Origin: Candidatus Segatella violae | GTDB lineage: Bacteria > Bacteroidota > Bacteroidia > Bacteroidales > Bacteroidaceae | Assembly (NCBI GenBank): GCA_002440225.1 | Contig: DJSH01000040.1 | Location: 15,272 to 55,586 of the forward strand | Direction of reading: 5' to 3' | DNA: 40,315 nt | In this document: positions 8,606 to 17,038 of the stretch, piece after piece | Layout of the letters: every line of letters starts with the position of its first letter | Numbering within the stretch: position 1 is the first letter of the stretch | Translations under genes and position numbers: made by a program | Notes under the pieces: generated by a model | Databases searched by the model: none | Seen by the model: only the letters and a program-made list of their open reading frames with translations | What the model was told of the DNA's origin: nothing

Positions 8606-11600
8606 TTAGAAAGTAAGATTGACTCCCAATGTGAAAGAACGAATAGAAGGATATTTATCTCGCCAATCAATACCAGAAGCCTGTACATCACTATTAGATA
8701 GCTCTGGATCCAGGCCTTTATAACCTGTGATTGTAAACAGGTTAGTACCAGAGAGATATACACGAGCAACCTTTACATATTTGTTTTCCTTGAGAGGTAC
8801 ATTATATGCCAATGTAGCACTACTCAGCTTCAAGAAATCACCATTCTCCAAATAGTAGCTAACAAAAGTTTGCTTCTGTGCTGAAGACAACTTATACCCA
8901 CATCCGTATGGTTCATCATTTGCAGACTTCAATCTATTATAAGCAATAGAATTGTTCTCATAAAAACAACGAGCCTCATTCAGTATCTTAAAGCCAAACT
9001 GGCCTGTGAACTGCATAGAGAGATCAAAATTCTTGTAGCGGAAAGTATTAGTCCATCCCATATACACCTTAGGAAGAGCATTGCCTAAATACTGGCGATA
9101 CTTGTCATTCGAAAGCATATTGTCCTTAAACTCCTCAGCTTCTCCTGTCTCTACATTTTCTATCATCCATAAGCCATTTTCTGAAACGCCTACAGATTTC
9201 ATTCCATAGAAATTACCCACAGATTTACCTACTTCCAAACGCTGAGTTGACATCGTAATAGGCTCTCCCAAATTAGCTAGATCATGCTGATTGGCGGTTT
9301 CATAGAGATCATTTGACAAGCTCAACAATTTATTAGTGTTGTGAGACATTGTAACAGTTGTTTTATACTCAAAGTCTTTTGTTCTCACAGGCACGCCCGT
9401 TATTGAGACCTCAATACCTTGGTTACGCATCTTACCCACATTAGCCAGTGTAGAGCTATAATAATTTGGAGGTGTTGGCACATCATACCACCAAAGCATA
9501 TCACGTGTTGTCTTGTGATAAACGTCTATAGTTCCGCTCAATCGCTCGCCCAAGACACTCCAATCAAGGCCTACATTAAACTCGGTGGATTTCTCCCATT
9601 TCAATTCTGGGTTAGGGTTAGAGTTTACTATCAAGCCAAGATTCCATTTATTATTATCATAGTAATATGTAGGATTAACACTACTGCTACCATAAGTCCA
9701 ACGAGTCAAAGACTGGTATGGATCGTTAGGGATTACACCCGTAACACCAAAGCCACCACGAAGTTTCAAATTGTCTATCCACTTCACATTCTTCATAAAT
9801 TTCTCGTTGCTAATAGTCCATCCAAGAGAAGCGGATGGGAAAGTACCCCACTTATGATTGGCACCAAACTTAGATGATCCTTCATGACGAATACTGACAA
9901 GTACATTGTATCGATCAGCATAACCATAACTGATACGACCAAAGAAACCGATCAACTTAGACTCGCTCTTGTAACTATTCAAACCTGCCTTACCATTTTT
10001 CAATGCTGCACCAATGTACATATTGTTATACTCAAACATGTCGGTAGGGAAATCATAGTTGCTTCCACTGAAGCCATACCATACATCCTTCTGATAGCTA
10101 TAACCAGCCATTGCATTGAAGCGATGCTCACCAAACTGATGATTGAAATTACTAGTCAGCTCAAAATTGTCAGCCTGACCTGTAGCATAGTTTTGTGAAG
10201 CATAACCAGTATGATTTTCGGAAGCCTGGCTATAATATTTAGATGTATAATACGTCTGGTCATGATTATTGTAACGATCCGTAGAGAACATCGCCTTCGT
10301 CTGCCATCCCTTTATTGGTTCTACTGTAGCAGAAGCTGTAAGACGAGTTGTCTCTGTCTTATACTGTCCCTTATGCTCTTTAATGATACCTAACGGATTG
10401 TAGTAATAATTGACCGCAAAATTCTCATAGTAACTACCATCAGTATTATAAATTGGTTCAGTAGGATTACGGATGATAGCCTGACGATACAACATCTGTC
10501 CAGCTGCATCAATAGGACCATTTTCATGCCACGTCTTCAGAAGATTCACTTGCAACTTCACCAAGTCATTAAGCATCCAATGGCTTAAGTCGAAGCTCGC
10601 CTTCATATTTTCATTATAAGTATCCAAGAACACACCCTCATCCTTGCGATAAGTCAAATCTGCAGAATAAGAAGTAGTCTTGTTACCACCATGAATCAAG
10701 ACATTATGATTGTGGCTAAATGCTGTACGAGTTATTGCATCCAACCAATCTGTATCATATCCTTTATCCGTGAAATCAGTCTTTCCTTCACGAATATCAG
10801 AACCATCCATAAAATCGAGTGTCTTGCTAAATCCTGCCAAAGAAGCGTATCCTGAGTAGTTTACCTCTGTCTTTGACTCACGCTGCCCACCCTTAGTTGT
10901 AATGATGATAACACCATTAGCACCACGTGTACCATAGATTGCTGCAGCAGAAGCATCCTTTAAGACATCAATACTTGCAATATTTTCAGGAGCGACAGTA
11001 CTCAAGGATCCCTCGATACCATCAACAAGAACCAATGGAGTATTACTACCGTTCAAAGAAATCACACCACGAAGACGGATGGTTGACTCTGCATTTGGAT
11101 CACCACTACCATTGGCTATTGTCAAACCAGCAACCTTGCCCTTAATTAATTCAGCGGCATCCTTTACCTTACCTGTTGTAAAGTCTTCAGCTTTAATGCT
11201 AGTAATAGCAGAGGTAATATCTCCCTTCTTCTGTGTACCATAACCGATGACAACAACTTCATTCAGGGCTTTTAGGTCTTCCTGCAAAGTTACATCACCA
11301 CCTTTGGACTCTTTATTAACATATCCTATATAAGAAATTGTTAAGGTGGCACCACGCTTTACCTTCAAGGTATAGTTACCATCAAGATCGGTAACTGTAC
11401 CATTTTTGGTGTTGCCTTTTTCCACAACACTTGCACCAATGATAGGTTCACCATTGGCATCTTTTACCACGCCCTTAACAGTGACTTCGCTCTGCTGAAC
11501 GTTTTCCACCTTATGGCTTGATGAGGTCTCACTTGCTGCGAAGATAGGACTTGCCCCCCCACATGCAAGGACCAAACACGCGATGGCTTTCACATAAGCT

Positions 11601-11641
11601 TGGCTATGCACAAAGCCTAAAATGTTTTGTGTCTGTCTCAT
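8606..11641 (-). CDS. SusC/RagA-family TonB-dependent outer-membrane transporter
   Basis: 1011 residues. A signal sequence is followed by a CarboxypepD_reg-like beta domain (VTVKGVVKDANGEPIIGASV, roughly 53-135). The conserved NEVVVIGYGTQKK stretch leads into the plug, which contains DGIEGSLSTVAPENIASIDV and GTRGANGVIIITTK. The rest is a TonB-dependent beta-barrel ending in aromatic F (LGVNLTF). It imports oligosaccharides generated at the surface, powered by TonB-ExbBD. It is the first gene of the susC-susD-DUF4859 operon, with its own -7 box at 11686-11693. The length is normal for the family. Confidence 0.95.
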   Translation of the reverse strand: MRQTQNILGFVHSQAYVKAIACLVLACGGASPIFAASETSSSHKVENVQQSEVTVKGVVKDANGEPIIGASVVEKGNTKNGTVTDLDGNYTLKVKRGATLTISYIGYVNKESKGGDVTLQEDLKALNEVVVIGYGTQKKGDITSAITSIKAEDFTTGKVKDAAELIKGKVAGLTIANGSGDPNAESTIRLRGVISLNGSNTPLVLVDGIEGSLSTVAPENIASIDVLKDASAAAIYGTRGANGVIIITTKGGQRESKTEVNYSGYASLAGFSKTLDFMDGSDIREGKTDFTDKGYDTDWLDAITRTAFSHNHNVLIHGGNKTTSYSADLTYRKDEGVFLDTYNENMKASFDLSHWMLNDLVKLQVNLLKTWHENGPIDAAGQMLYRQAIIRNPTEPIYNTDGSYYENFAVNYYYNPLGIIKEHKGQYKTETTRLTASATVEPIKGWQTKAMFSTDRYNNHDQTYYTSKYYSQASENHTGYASQNYATGQADNFELTSNFNHQFGEHRFNAMAGYSYQKDVWYGFSGSNYDFPTDMFEYNNMYIGAALKNGKAGLNSYKSESKLIGFFGRISYGYADRYNVLVSIRHEGSSKFGANHKWGTFPSASLGWTISNEKFMKNVKWIDNLKLRGGFGVTGVIPNDPYQSLTRWTYGSSSVNPTYYYDNNKWNLGLIVNSNPNPELKWEKSTEFNVGLDWSVLGERLSGTIDVYHKTTRDMLWWYDVPTPPNYYSSTLANVGKMRNQGIEVSITGVPVRTKDFEYKTTVTMSHNTNKLLSLSNDLYETANQHDLANLGEPITMSTQRLEVGKSVGNFYGMKSVGVSENGLWMIENVETGEAEEFKDNMLSNDKYRQYLGNALPKVYMGWTNTFRYKNFDLSMQFTGQFGFKILNEARCFYENNSIAYNRLKSANDEPYGCGYKLSSAQKQTFVSYYLENGDFLKLSSATLAYNVPLKENKYVKVARVYLSGTNLFTITGYKGLDPELSNSDVQASGIDWRDKYPSIRSFTLGVNLTF

Positions 11642-11685
11642 TTTTATTATTCGTTAGGGTTATTAATGTTTTTAAATTACGGTTG

Positions 11686-11750
11686 CAAAGTAACACATTT
11701 TTTAAGAGAATGCATTGTATTTTAGTCTAAAAGAGTGAAAAAATCGTCCA
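11686..11750 (-). promoter_or_regulatory. susC promoter with two operator half-sites
   Basis: On the minus strand the -7 box is TTACTTTG (11686-11693). Plus-strand half-sites are AAAATCGTCC (11740-11749) and the weaker ATTTTAGTCT (11719-11728), 21 bp apart. Their cores start 49 and 28 bp beyond the -7 box, matching the promoters at 1357 and 14750. No TTTG -33 box is seen. The distal half-site lies within the left arm of the hairpin at 11739-11776. Confidence 0.6.
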
Positions 11751-11778
11751 AATAGGGCTATCTGGACGATTTTTGCAA
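11739..11778 (-). terminator. Hairpin terminator after the GH146-like gene, overlapping the susC operator
   Basis: AAAAATCGTCC-type arms form a stem of about 17 bp with one mismatch and a 2-nt loop. On the minus strand the stem is followed by a T-run. It lies 22 bp downstream of the stop of the 967-residue gene, fitting an intrinsic terminator that separates it from susC. Both arms contain the ATCGTCC operator word, so it may also be a protein-binding site. Confidence 0.65.
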
Positions 11779-11797
11779 GATATTATAGGATTTTATC

Positions 11798-14701
11798 CTA
11801 TTGTTTCATCGCCTTCTTCAGTTTATCCACCGCCGCATTGATCATGTCGTGGGTACCACTGCCGTCAGTCACATACTTCTGGACCATTCGGGCATAACCG
11901 ATGGCTTCCTTCAGTTCTGCACTGGTGTTTTCGTCTGGCCATCCAGCTCTTCTCAACAAACCAGAAAGCTGACGGAGGTCTTCCATCTCAGCCAAGTTGC
12001 CAGGACGCATCGTGTTGATGGCTCTGTTCAAGATGGCAGTGTTGCCCTCTAGCTCATCCTGGGTTACCTTTTTCTTGCCCTTCTCCATCAATTGCTGTGC
12101 CTGACTCATCGCCTTGAGCATTCGCTCGTAGCCATTTGGAGCCCATGGCGCATACTCAGGAACCTTCTGCGAGAGGGCATTCCATTCCTCTTGGTCTGCC
12201 TTACGCTGTTGGGCTAAGTTCAACAAGGAGTTTAGCTCGGTGAAATCCACCTTGGCATTCTTCTTACCCTTCTTGCTCTGGGCATCCGTCTGGTTGATGC
12301 GATAATAGTGGGTACTATTGGCATTGCGATAATAGTCTGGCTGGAATTCCTTGCCATCCATCTTCAATGTAAGAAGATTGGCTCCAGCTCCAGTTGTCAC
12401 ACCATTGCTTTCTCCCACAGTAACCTTGCTCAACTTCGAGTCAATGTTCAGCGTTGCCTGGTTCCAGGTCTGTGCGCCAGTGCCCGCCATCACCAACGGT
12501 CCATACATCAAGGCTCCCACCCAGGAGGTCTTCAATGGGGTTCCGTCGAGGCTCGCCACATCGCTAGAGAGCTTGTCGGCACCATACTCGATGTGCTTAC
12601 TGAATGGCATGTCGATTTCGATGACATCGCCTGTCTTCCAGTGCTTTTGGTCTAGCTCTACATAGCTGCTTGGCTGAGGATTCTTAGCTACCTCTTTTCC
12701 ATTCACCTTCACCACAAAACCTTGGGTTGCCCAGTAAGGCACACGAAGTTTTAAGGTGAAATCGCCCTCGCCTTCGGCTATTTTGAGGGTGGAATGCTGT
12801 GCTGGCCATTGGCAATCCTGCTTCAGGGTAACCCCCTTTTCCTTCCAGTGGAGGGTGGTTGGCATATAGAGACCTACCCAGAGCGTATGCTCGTTGGCAA
12901 AGTAAGCCGACTGCTGATACTTGGTATGATTCTCCGAACCCGTTCCACCGCAACAAGTGCTCTGTGGGGTCTCGTTGCCGAATGGCTTGGTGGCATTCAA
13001 ACCTACCGCATACTGGTAGGTGGTCTCATACTTGTCGGGATTGAGCGAGCCGATAATCTGATTGTACAAGGTACGCTCGATATAATCGAGATACTGGGCA
13101 TTGTCTGGATTATAGCAGTTCAAATCCTTGGTGAGTTTCAAGAGATTGTAGGCGCAGCAGGTCTCGTTGATGTCTGGATTTGCCTCCGACTCTCCTTCTT
13201 GCTGACCATTGGTTGCCATGCTCAGAATCTGGGTGTAAGGCTGGCGGAACATCTCACCATTTCCTACGCCACCCATTGCATACATATATCTGCCCTGCAC
13301 CAAGCTCCAGAAGTTTTGCGCCAAATTATAGTAATAAGGCTTGTGATTGCTCTTGTAGCTTCGCAACGCTCCGATAATCATCGGGATATGCTGGTTGGCA
13401 TGGCGAGTACGGATGTCGTCGATGTTCTTGCTCAGTGGGTCGAAGAACTTAGGGGCATCAAAACAGTTGGCTGCCTCGATGAGCTTTGCCTTCTCCTCTG
13501 GATTGGAAACCATCTCTGAGAGACGAGAGAGCGATTCGCTCATACCTCCCACCTCACCGGCGATGTACATATCCCACATCTCATAGCGGTTGCCAGGCTT
13601 GCTACGACGCTCGTCTTGGGTACCATCTTCTTTCACATAAGTGCGATAGTGCATACGGTTCCACACCCAGAGTCCCATGTCCTTGGCTATCAAGAGCGCC
13701 TTGTCGCAGATTTCCTTATCATCGAAGTAGGTGGCGATGTCGATGAGACCTGCCAACTGCTTGTGTACACTATAATAAGGTGCCCAAACCCAGTCGCTGT
13801 TGTTATAAGCTCGATACATCTCGATAAGGGCGCAATGCTGGGCAGGAATGGCATTGATATAGCCATAACCATATTTCTCAGGATGCTTCTTGTACTCATC
13901 GAAAGCAGCCCAAGTGCCCTTCATTTCTCTGAGTTCTGCCTCAGGGGCGAAGTCACGAGCCTCCCAATTGCGCTTCAAGTCCTTGTTATATACGAAGGTC
14001 ATCTCTTGATACTGGCGCAACTCATTCACCATTCGGGTGATGTTCTTACGAAGGATAGCCTTCTGCGCTGGGTCGGTAGCCACGGCATATGCCTGGGCGA
14101 TGGCCGACATATAGTGGCCTGATCCGTGTCCCTTGAGCTTGGTGTCTGGTGAGTCCCAGCCATCGCTCTTGGTATAGCCTTCTGTGCTAAGTCCGTAAGT
14201 ATCACGATAGTTATAGAGCTGCTGGGTGACATCCCAGGAGCAAATCTCCCGGATAGCCTCATCACGGTTGTGGGTCAGGCGATTGTCGCCATCCACGGTA
14301 ACGTCGGCTAAAGAGAATGTATGCGCCACCTCCTGCTGAGGGGTCTGGTAGCCTCCAGCAACCACCTTCACTTGTGCCTTGATGGGATAGCCATTGTCGG
14401 TCGATTCGTCGCCAATGACAAAGCCTCCCACCTCATATTGGCTGCCAACGGCATGCTTCTGCACGTCAGCCTCGGCTTGCTCATCGGCTAGAGGACTATT
14501 GGACCAGCGCACTTGGCGATACTCGGAATAACCATCCGAGTAGGTCACCCATACAAGATTAGGAAGTCTTGGAGCTGTGCCCTCAGGACAATCCACCGCT
14601 ACCGCAGCCACCTTGGAGATGGTGCGATAGACAGTGGCTGCCGTTGCCATACCTGGCAAACAAGCTACTCCTATTAATAATGTGAACTGCTTTGAATTCA
14701 T
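11798..14701 (-). CDS. GH146/GH127-like beta-L-arabinofuranosidase (DUF1680 fold), multidomain
   Basis: 967 residues with a Sec signal peptide (MNSKQFTLLIGVACLPGMATA). The N-terminal part has a Big_4-like module (PNLVWVTYSDGYSEYRQVRW, roughly 45-75). The (alpha/alpha)6 catalytic domain carries NETCCAYNL (E513, C515, C516) and STCCGGTGSEN (C583, C584). This is the Glu/Cys set used in GH127/GH146 enzymes to bind zinc and provide a cysteine nucleophile. A helical FIVAR-like tail (roughly 835-967) ends the protein. The sequence around CCGGTGSENH is closer to what I recall for GH146 (BT_0349-like, arabinan) than for HypBA1-type GH127. It likely releases beta-L-arabinofuranose in the periplasm. It is divergent from the GH97 gene and shares its regulatory region. 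Confidence 0.85.
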   Translation of the reverse strand: MNSKQFTLLIGVACLPGMATAATVYRTISKVAAVAVDCPEGTAPRLPNLVWVTYSDGYSEYRQVRWSNSPLADEQAEADVQKHAVGSQYEVGGFVIGDESTDNGYPIKAQVKVVAGGYQTPQQEVAHTFSLADVTVDGDNRLTHNRDEAIREICSWDVTQQLYNYRDTYGLSTEGYTKSDGWDSPDTKLKGHGSGHYMSAIAQAYAVATDPAQKAILRKNITRMVNELRQYQEMTFVYNKDLKRNWEARDFAPEAELREMKGTWAAFDEYKKHPEKYGYGYINAIPAQHCALIEMYRAYNNSDWVWAPYYSVHKQLAGLIDIATYFDDKEICDKALLIAKDMGLWVWNRMHYRTYVKEDGTQDERRSKPGNRYEMWDMYIAGEVGGMSESLSRLSEMVSNPEEKAKLIEAANCFDAPKFFDPLSKNIDDIRTRHANQHIPMIIGALRSYKSNHKPYYYNLAQNFWSLVQGRYMYAMGGVGNGEMFRQPYTQILSMATNGQQEGESEANPDINETCCAYNLLKLTKDLNCYNPDNAQYLDYIERTLYNQIIGSLNPDKYETTYQYAVGLNATKPFGNETPQSTCCGGTGSENHTKYQQSAYFANEHTLWVGLYMPTTLHWKEKGVTLKQDCQWPAQHSTLKIAEGEGDFTLKLRVPYWATQGFVVKVNGKEVAKNPQPSSYVELDQKHWKTGDVIEIDMPFSKHIEYGADKLSSDVASLDGTPLKTSWVGALMYGPLVMAGTGAQTWNQATLNIDSKLSKVTVGESNGVTTGAGANLLTLKMDGKEFQPDYYRNANSTHYYRINQTDAQSKKGKKNAKVDFTELNSLLNLAQQRKADQEEWNALSQKVPEYAPWAPNGYERMLKAMSQAQQLMEKGKKKVTQDELEGNTAILNRAINTMRPGNLAEMEDLRQLSGLLRRAGWPDENTSAELKEAIGYARMVQKYVTDGSGTHDMINAAVDKLKKAMKQ

Positions 14702-14749
14702 TTTTCGCTAGGTTTAAATGTTTTACACCTTATTTATTATTTTCGACTG

Positions 14750-14814
14750 CAAAATAACTGAAAAAATAGGAGCTTGTCCGAAATTATCGTCCACAAAGAT
14801 AATATTATCGTCCC
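14750..14814 (-). promoter_or_regulatory. Promoter of the GH146-like gene with two operator half-sites
   Basis: On the minus strand the -7 box is TTATTTTG (14750-14757). Two identical plus-strand words ATTATCGTCC lie at 14783-14792 and 14804-14813, exactly 21 bp (two helical turns) apart. Their cores start 28 and 49 bp beyond the -7 box. This is the cleanest example of the locus operator and defines its consensus. Confidence 0.75.
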
Positions 14815-14827
14815 ATTGGACTGTTTT

Positions 14828-14892
14828 GGGACGATATTTTCATCATTTTGTACTTTATTGGCATTACTCCATCAAATCTCTTTGTAAATTTG
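14828..14892 (+). promoter_or_regulatory. Promoter of the GH97-GH43-GH127 operon with operator half-site
   Basis: A perfect -7 box TAAATTTG lies at 14885-14892. The operator appears in the opposite orientation as GGGACGATAT (14828-14837). Its ACGATA core ends 49 bp before the -7 box, mirroring the distal half-site of the leftward promoters. A weak half-site, GTACTTTATT (14850-14859), occupies the proximal position. No good -33 TTTG is seen. Confidence 0.6.
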
Positions 14893-14976
14893 CAGCAGCT
14901 TTGGCAAAGCTTATTGCTCTACGAGTGAAACAAAACAGACAATAATAAACAAAAACGATAATAAACCTAGAAGAAT

Positions 14977-16962
14977 ATGGTCAAAAAACTACTTTTCATC
15001 GCCACCTTATTATATATAGGGGCACCGGTATCGGCAGAGAACTATCAGGTGAAGTCACCCGACGGTAAAATTGTCGCCGAACTCAACACCGACAAGAATC
15101 TCTCTCTAAAATTTAAACATAATGGCTCCATACTTTTGCAGGAGTCTTCAATAGGTATTAGGCTGACTGACGGAATGGACATCGGTAAGAACCCGAAGGT
15201 TGCCAGCAAAAAACTGACCAACCACAAGGAGACCATCGATGCTCCATTCTATCGCCAGCAAAGTTTTACCACGGCTTACCAGGAACTGAACCTGAAACTG
15301 AAGAATGGTTTCGGCATCATCCTCAGAGCCTACGACGAGGGAGTAGCTTATCGTTTTTATACCTCGCGCAACGGCAAGACCGTCATCCTTGGCGAGACAG
15401 CGGAATACCAATTCGGCAAAGAGAAGAAGGCCTGGTTACCATACACCACGACACCCGAAAAGCCATTTGCCATGGCTTTCCAAAATATCTACGACGAGAC
15501 TCGCCTAGACAGTGCCCAGCAGACACTCGCCTTCCTGCCAGCCACCATCGACTGTGGCAACGCCAAGGTCACCATCCTTGAGAGCGACCTACAGAGTTAC
15601 CCTGGCATGTGGCTGCAAGCCAACGGCACGGAGAAAGACAAAGAGAACGGTACCCTGAGAGCCGTCTTCGCCCCTTATCCCAAGAAAATGGCTTACTATC
15701 CTTGGCGACACATGACCCATGTGGCAGAAACCAACGACTTCATCGCCACCAGCACGGGCAAGCGCACCTATCCTTGGCGTGTCTTCGCCATAACTGAGCA
15801 CGACACCGAGATGCCAACCAACAACCTGGTATATGCCCTCGCCTCACCCAACAAGATAGGCGATACTTCCTGGATTAAACCAGGCAAGGTGGCTTGGGAC
15901 TGGTGGAACGACTGGAACCTGAAGGGGGTTGACTTCAAGGCAGGCATCAATTTCGAAACTTACAAATATTACATAGACTTTGCCCACAACCACGGACTGG
16001 AGTACATCGTATTGGACGAGGGATGGTACAACTCCAAGGAGGGAAGCATCCTGAAGCCAATCGATGAAATCCAATTGCCTAAGCTCATCGAATACAGCAA
16101 AAGCAAGGGCGTAGGCATCGTGCTTTGGGCAGTGTTCAATGTGATGGACGAGAACTTGGAGACCATCTGCAAGACCTATGCCGACATGGGCATCAAGGGA
16201 TTCAAGGTAGATTTCATGGACCGCGACGACCAGACCGCAGCCGAAATGGTGGAACGTCTCGCCGCTTGCACCGCCAAGCACCACCTGATGCTCGACCTGC
16301 ACGGCATCTACAAGCCGATGGGATTGAACCGCACCTATCCTAACATCCTCAATTATGAGAGCGTGTTTGGCATGGAGGAATGCCGATGGACGGATGCCAA
16401 GAACGACATGCCTAAATATGATGTCACCTTCCCATTCATCCGAATGATGGCAGGGCAGGTGGATTTCACACCGGGAGCCATGCGCAACGGAACCAAGGAC
16501 AACTGGAAGGCAATCTATACAAAGCCTATCTCCATGGGCACCCGATGCCACCAAGCAGCTTGCTACGTGGTACAAGACAGTCCGTTCACCATGCTCGCCG
16601 ATACCCCTACCAATTATGAGGCAGACGAGGCATACACTCGCTACATATCCTCTTTGCCTGTCATCTTCGACAAGACCACTGTTTTGCAAGGTGAAGTAGG
16701 AAAATATATCGTCACCGCTCGCCAGAAAGGCAACGATTGGTACATCGGCGGTCAGACTAACTGGGATGAGCGTTCCCTCACCCTCACCTTCGATTTCCTC
16801 GGCGAAGGAAACTACGAGGCACAAATCTTGCAGGACGGCATCAACGCCAATCACGATGCGGAGGACTACGTGATAAAATCGCAAGCTATCAACAAGCAGT
16901 CACAGATGAACATCCACCTCGCCTCTGGCGGCGGCTTCGTCATCAAGCTCATCAAGAAGTAA
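14977..16962 (+). CDS. GH97 retaining glycosidase (alpha-galactosidase or beta-L-arabinopyranosidase type)
   Basis: 661 residues with a Sec signal peptide. An N-terminal beta-sandwich starts NYQVKSPDGKIVAELN, typical of GH97. The (beta/alpha)8 domain includes KVAWDWWNDWN, YIVLDEGWY and GFKVDFMDRDDQ. D412 in KVDF sits where the nucleophile of retaining GH97 enzymes (BT1871-like) lies, so a retaining enzyme is predicted, not an inverting SusB-like alpha-glucosidase. The acid/base is probably one of the Glu in NYESVFGMEE (E461 or E467). A C-terminal beta domain ends the protein. Given the arabinose-directed neighbours, terminal alpha-galactose or beta-L-arabinopyranose is the likely substrate. 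First gene of a rightward operon; 76 bp separate it from GH43. Confidence 0.9.
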   Translation: MVKKLLFIATLLYIGAPVSAENYQVKSPDGKIVAELNTDKNLSLKFKHNGSILLQESSIGIRLTDGMDIGKNPKVASKKLTNHKETIDAPFYRQQSFTTAYQELNLKLKNGFGIILRAYDEGVAYRFYTSRNGKTVILGETAEYQFGKEKKAWLPYTTTPEKPFAMAFQNIYDETRLDSAQQTLAFLPATIDCGNAKVTILESDLQSYPGMWLQANGTEKDKENGTLRAVFAPYPKKMAYYPWRHMTHVAETNDFIATSTGKRTYPWRVFAITEHDTEMPTNNLVYALASPNKIGDTSWIKPGKVAWDWWNDWNLKGVDFKAGINFETYKYYIDFAHNHGLEYIVLDEGWYNSKEGSILKPIDEIQLPKLIEYSKSKGVGIVLWAVFNVMDENLETICKTYADMGIKGFKVDFMDRDDQTAAEMVERLAACTAKHHLMLDLHGIYKPMGLNRTYPNILNYESVFGMEECRWTDAKNDMPKYDVTFPFIRMMAGQVDFTPGAMRNGTKDNWKAIYTKPISMGTRCHQAACYVVQDSPFTMLADTPTNYEADEAYTRYISSLPVIFDKTTVLQGEVGKYIVTARQKGNDWYIGGQTNWDERSLTLTFDFLGEGNYEAQILQDGINANHDAEDYVIKSQAINKQSQMNIHLASGGGFVIKLIKK

Positions 16963-17038
16963 AATTCATCAAAAAAATATCAAGAAATAAAATTCATCAA
17001 AAAGAATTATCTAGTAACACCAAACACAGAAGTTTTTT

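Noticed and set aside
15844..16884. Long minus-strand open frame (346 codons) inside the GH97 gene
   Set aside because: GH97 motifs and catalytic residues are intact on the plus strand; the antisense frame results from codon bias and has no start context.
14977..16962. SusB-like inverting alpha-glucosidase
   Set aside because: The KVDF aspartate (D412) marks the retaining branch of GH97, and the neighbouring enzymes act on arabinose-containing glycans, not starch.
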